DNA of 8,424 bases from an uncultured Thermoanaerobacteraceae bacterium (GTDB lineage: Bacteria; Bacillota; DSM-12270; Thermacetogeniales; Thermacetogeniaceae): assembly GCA_937914965.1 (NCBI GenBank), contig CALGIY010000192.1, positions 1 through 8,424 on the forward strand, read 5' to 3'. The notes under the pieces were generated by a model. It did no database searches, was not told the DNA's origin, and saw only the letters and a list, made by a program, of their open reading frames with translations. The first letter of the stretch is position 1. Every line of letters begins with the position of its first letter. Of the stretch, positions 5,525 to 8,424 are shown piece by piece. Made by a program: the position numbers and the translations under genes.

Positions 5525-7210
5525 GTGAGAACAATACTTATTGGTCTTGATGTAGGCGGCACTTATACTGATGCCGTGTTAATGGATAACAGTAAAGTGG
5601 TAAAAAAGGCGAAAATACCTACAGATAATGAAAATTTATTGAATTCTCTCTTAACCGCCCTCGATCCCCTCTTGGAGGCAGGGAGGGGAGAAAATCTAGA
5701 ACGGATTGTCCTCAGCACCACTTTAATCACCAATTTGATTGCCACAAAACGCATTGATCCTGTGGCCTTGGTGATTATACCTGGGCCTGGGCTGAATCCC
5801 AATACGTATGATTACAAGGTTCCCCATACCTTTCTGCTGTCGGGTGCTATTGACTACCGCGGCCGGGAGATTGATTCCCTTGATGAACAAGAGATCAAAA
5901 AATGCATGGAAAAGATTCGGGAATCAGGTATCAAACGGGCAGCAGTTGTAGGTAAGTTTTCCCAGCGCAATAACATTCACGAAGAAAAAGTAGCATCCTA
6001 TTTACAGGAGGAAATTCCGGATTTGCAGGTGGTTATGGGACACCAGGTAACCGGACGCTTGAATTTTCCCCGGCGGGTGTATACATCACTGCTGACCCTG
6101 GCAACTCAAGATAGATTCCGAACATTTTATAGCGAGATCCTTAAACTCCTTGAGGAAAGAGGAATCTCTGCTCCTCTTTATATTCTGAAAGCAGATGGAG
6201 GGACACTCTCCTTTAAACTATCGTCAGAAAAACCGGTGGAAACCATTTTCTCTGGACCCGCAGCCAGCACTCTTGGTGTATTGGCCCTCATTCCCAAAGG
6301 GGAGACATCAGTTGTGGTCGATATCGGGGGAACGACCACCGACCTGTCTTTGATTCTTTCTGGTCGGCCGCTTCTTGCTTCCAAGGGAGCGCGAATTGGT
6401 GAACAACTCACCCATGTTCGCTCCTTTGCAACTAAGTCGGTTGCCATAGGTGGCGACAGCTGCCTGCAGATTAAAGATGGTGTTCTACAGATCATGCCCT
6501 ATCGGGAGGGTCCTGCTTACTGTTTGGGTGGGCCGCAGCCAACACCGACCGATGCTATGCGGGTGGCGGGATTGACCAGTTTAGGTGACGAGATGAGAGC
6601 CTTAAAGGCGATGAAAATAGTGGGGAAAGAACTGGAGCTTGATCCTCGTCAGGCGGCAGATTATATTTTAGAAATGACAGTGAAACAGATCGCTCGTGAG
6701 ATCGAGGAGATGTTTGTTGCCTGGGAGCAGGAACCGGCATACCGGATTTGGGAACTGCAGCAGAGAAAGAAGATCCGGCCCCAGAACTTGGTAGGAATCG
6801 GTGCAGCATCACCATCGCTGTTGCCCCTGCTGGGAAAGGAAATGGGTTGCCGCGCCCTGACACCACAGGATGCAGAAGTGGCCAATGCCATTGGTGCGGC
6901 CTTGGCCAAGGTAAACCTGCGCCTGACATTCCACTTTGATACAGAAAGGAAGTTCTATTGTATCGAAGAAAACGGTATACAAGAGAAACTGGCAGGTGTC
7001 GATTCCCTTGCTGATGTTGAAACCTTCGCTTTGAACAGGCTCAAAGAGGAAGGGGAAGAGATCGGAATTTCTACAGGGGAAGAACCTGAACTTGTCTACA
7101 GCGAACAGTTTAATATGGTGCGAGGGTGGAGGACCAGCGGGAAATTGATTGATGTATGTGTCCAGTTCCCCACTGGAATTCTTCAAATTTGGGAAGAAGG
7201 TGAGGTTTAA
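5525..7210 (+). CDS. Hydantoinase/oxoprolinase family protein (HyuA-like, orphan)
   Basis: A 561-residue protein with an ASKHA (actin/hsp70-like) ATP-binding fold. Visible elements are the first phosphate loop GLDVGGTYTDAVL (7-19), a Hydantoinase_A N-terminal region with STTLITN (64-70), GPAAS (244-248), the second phosphate loop VDIGGTTTDLSL (265-276), AIGGDS (307-312) and GIGAASP (424-430). HyuA subunits open hydantoin or 5-oxoproline-type rings with ATP, usually with a HyuB partner. This one is shorter than typical HyuA (about 650-700 residues) and the next gene is not hyuB, so the substrate is unknown. GTG 5525 is required to keep the first beta strand, but its ribosome binding site is poor (TTTAAAGCA), and translation may depend on coupling from mutS 27 nt upstream. 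Its stop overlaps the next start by one base (TAATG), which suggests that the two products work together or are needed in fixed proportion. Confidence 0.88.
   Translation: MRTILIGLDVGGTYTDAVLMDNSKVVKKAKIPTDNENLLNSLLTALDPLLEAGRGENLERIVLSTTLITNLIATKRIDPVALVIIPGPGLNPNTYDYKVPHTFLLSGAIDYRGREIDSLDEQEIKKCMEKIRESGIKRAAVVGKFSQRNNIHEEKVASYLQEEIPDLQVVMGHQVTGRLNFPRRVYTSLLTLATQDRFRTFYSEILKLLEERGISAPLYILKADGGTLSFKLSSEKPVETIFSGPAASTLGVLALIPKGETSVVVDIGGTTTDLSLILSGRPLLASKGARIGEQLTHVRSFATKSVAIGGDSCLQIKDGVLQIMPYREGPAYCLGGPQPTPTDAMRVAGLTSLGDEMRALKAMKIVGKELELDPRQAADYILEMTVKQIAREIEEMFVAWEQEPAYRIWELQQRKKIRPQNLVGIGAASPSLLPLLGKEMGCRALTPQDAEVANAIGAALAKVNLRLTFHFDTERKFYCIEENGIQEKLAGVDSLADVETFALNRLKEEGEEIGISTGEEPELVYSEQFNMVRGWRTSGKLIDVCVQFPTGILQIWEEGEV
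7197..7205 (+). promoter_or_regulatory. Ribosome binding site for the deacetylase-family gene
   Basis: AAGGTGAGG lies within the last codons of the HyuA-like gene and ends 4 nt before ATG 7210; the AAGGTG part is 7 nt away. Together with the TAATG stop/start overlap it supports translational coupling and fixes the start. Confidence 0.7.
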
Positions 7211-8424
7211 TGACACGGAAAACAGGTTTGGTATTTTTCCCTGCTTTCGATTGGGCCATCTCACCTACCCATCCGGAGCGGGAGGAAAGACTGCTTTATA
7301 CCAGAGACCAGCTTTTCGAGGAGGGGATTATGGACCTCCCTGAACTTGTGGAATACAAACCGGGGATGGCCACATACAAGGACATCGCCAGGGCGCACTT
7401 TTGTGTGCCTGATGTGGGAGCACAGGTGACCGAGGCGCACCTGATTGCAGTGGGGGGTGCCCTGGTCCTGGCAGATGCTTTGATGAACAAGGAAATCAAC
7501 AATGGTTTTGCTCTAATAAGACCCCCAGGACACCATGCCATGCGGGTTTCCCATGGGAACCGGGGGTTCTGTAATATCAACAATGAAGCTATCATGATCG
7601 AATACCTGCGAACAAAATATGGTTTGCAGAAGATCGCTATTGTCGATACAGATGTCCATCACGGCGATGGAACACAGGATGTTTTCTATCATGACCCAGA
7701 TGTGCTCTTTATCTCTTTTCACCAGGATGGACGCACCCTCTTCCCAGGGTCCGGTTTTTGTGATGAACTGGGTGGCCCTGCTGCCTATGGGATGAACATC
7801 AACATTCCTCTGCAGCCGTATACCACAGATGAGGGGATCCACTACATTTTGGACAACCTTGTTCTGCCTGTCCTAGATGATTTTCAGCCTGATTTGATCG
7901 TTAACTCTGCAGGTCAGGACAACCATTATACAGACCCACTGGCCAATATGAGTTTTAGTGCCCATGGCTATGCCAGTTTGAATGAAAAGCTGAACCCCGA
8001 CCTGGCAGTCCTGGAGGGCGGCTATGCCATTGAGACTGCGCTGCCCTATGTTAATACCGGTATCATTTTAGCGATGGCAGGGCTAGATTATTCCTGGGTG
8101 AGGGAGCCTGACTACCGACCGGATAATTTCCAGGAAACACAGGAGCATATGGATTACATCAAAAACCTGGTCAGTTACCTATGGGAAGTCTGGAAGAACC
8201 GGGAACGCCTGAGAGCAGAAAGTTACCCCGAGGATGGTGATTTCCTGGAGACAAACAGGCATGTTTTCTATGATACAGACAATATCCGGGAGCAGCAGCA
8301 GGAAAGGATCAGGTTGTGTAATGACTGTCCAGGCTACCAGGTGATCAAATCCCGCGCTACGCATGGCATCGGGGGGTTAAGCAACATCAAGGCCATTGTT
8401 CTGCACAGGAGGGCTTGCCTATCC
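7210..8424 (+). CDS. Histone deacetylase family zinc hydrolase (AcuC/acetylpolyamine amidohydrolase superfamily), 3' end beyond the window
   Basis: The frame from ATG 7210 stays open to the last base, giving 405 residues without a stop. The arginase/deacetylase-fold catalytic set is complete: RPPGHHA with the H108-H109 pair, DTDVHHGDGT (146-155) with zinc ligands D148 and H150, the third ligand D237 in SAGQDNHYTDPL, and the transition-state Tyr272 in LEGGY. Such enzymes remove acetyl or related acyl groups from lysine, polyamines or small amides. Leu244, seven residues after D237, occupies the position that is Glu in polyamine-specific HDAC10, which argues weakly against that specificity. SAGQDNH replaces the common SAGFDAH. 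The catalytic domain ends near residue 325; beyond it lies a charged extension with a CNDC pair (C370, C373) and C403 that I do not recognise. No signal peptide, so cytoplasmic. The substrate is unknown. Confidence 0.93.
   Translation, partial: MTRKTGLVFFPAFDWAISPTHPEREERLLYTRDQLFEEGIMDLPELVEYKPGMATYKDIARAHFCVPDVGAQVTEAHLIAVGGALVLADALMNKEINNGFALIRPPGHHAMRVSHGNRGFCNINNEAIMIEYLRTKYGLQKIAIVDTDVHHGDGTQDVFYHDPDVLFISFHQDGRTLFPGSGFCDELGGPAAYGMNINIPLQPYTTDEGIHYILDNLVLPVLDDFQPDLIVNSAGQDNHYTDPLANMSFSAHGYASLNEKLNPDLAVLEGGYAIETALPYVNTGIILAMAGLDYSWVREPDYRPDNFQETQEHMDYIKNLVSYLWEVWKNRERLRAESYPEDGDFLETNRHVFYDTDNIREQQQERIRLCNDCPGYQVIKSRATHGIGGLSNIKAIVLHRRACLS

Noticed and set aside
6809..7264. A 151-codon minus-strand reading frame under the end of the HyuA-like gene.
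   Set aside because: It lies wholly opposite well-supported coding sequence, has no recognisable domain, and its composition follows the reverse complement of the plus-strand gene.
1..8424. A defence system, mobile element, CRISPR array or prophage.
   Set aside because: All genes are assigned to metabolic, tRNA-modification, repair or hydrolase families. I found no direct-repeat array, transposase, integrase or compositional break.

Overview
The window (about 46% G+C by eye) carries one densely packed set of plus-strand genes and looks like a housekeeping region of a low- to mid-GC Bacillota chromosome, probably class Clostridia. The main reason is the order miaB - ylbF/ymcA (ricA-like) - mutS, which matches the Bacillus subtilis ymcB-ymcA-(cotE)-mutS neighbourhood. 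GTG/TTG starts and purine-rich Shine-Dalgarno sites also fit. The genus cannot be named from the sequence alone.

Layout. Bases 1-258 are the 3' end of a glycogen synthase gene (glgA), closed by an intrinsic terminator at 274-305. A stand-alone Nudix hydrolase of the COG4112 type follows (375-968, TTG start). After a sigma-A-like promoter (984-1012) comes a putative operon: miaB (1073-2443), a small YlbF/YmcA-family protein with a five-cysteine tail (2478-2849), mutS (2861-5497), a HyuA-type hydantoinase/oxoprolinase ATPase-fold protein (5525-7210), and a histone-deacetylase-family hydrolase (from 7210, open at the window end). Gaps inside this operon are 34, 11 and 27 nt and then a 1-nt overlap, with no intrinsic terminator on the plus strand.

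Function. MiaB makes the 2-methylthio group of ms2i6A37 in tRNA. The YlbF/YmcA protein is probably part of the iron-sulfur RicAFT/Y-complex that works with RNase Y. MutS recognises mismatches. The two distal genes are the unusual part: in Bacillus the gene after mutS is mutL, whereas here an orphan HyuA-like protein and a deacetylase-like zinc hydrolase follow, translationally coupled to each other. Their substrates cannot be read from the sequence.

I see no mobile element, CRISPR array, tRNA or rRNA gene, prophage gene or recent-transfer signature. The best leads for something undescribed are the HyuA-deacetylase pair, the cysteine-bearing C-terminal extension of the deacetylase, and a perfect hairpin at the miaB/ricA junction.
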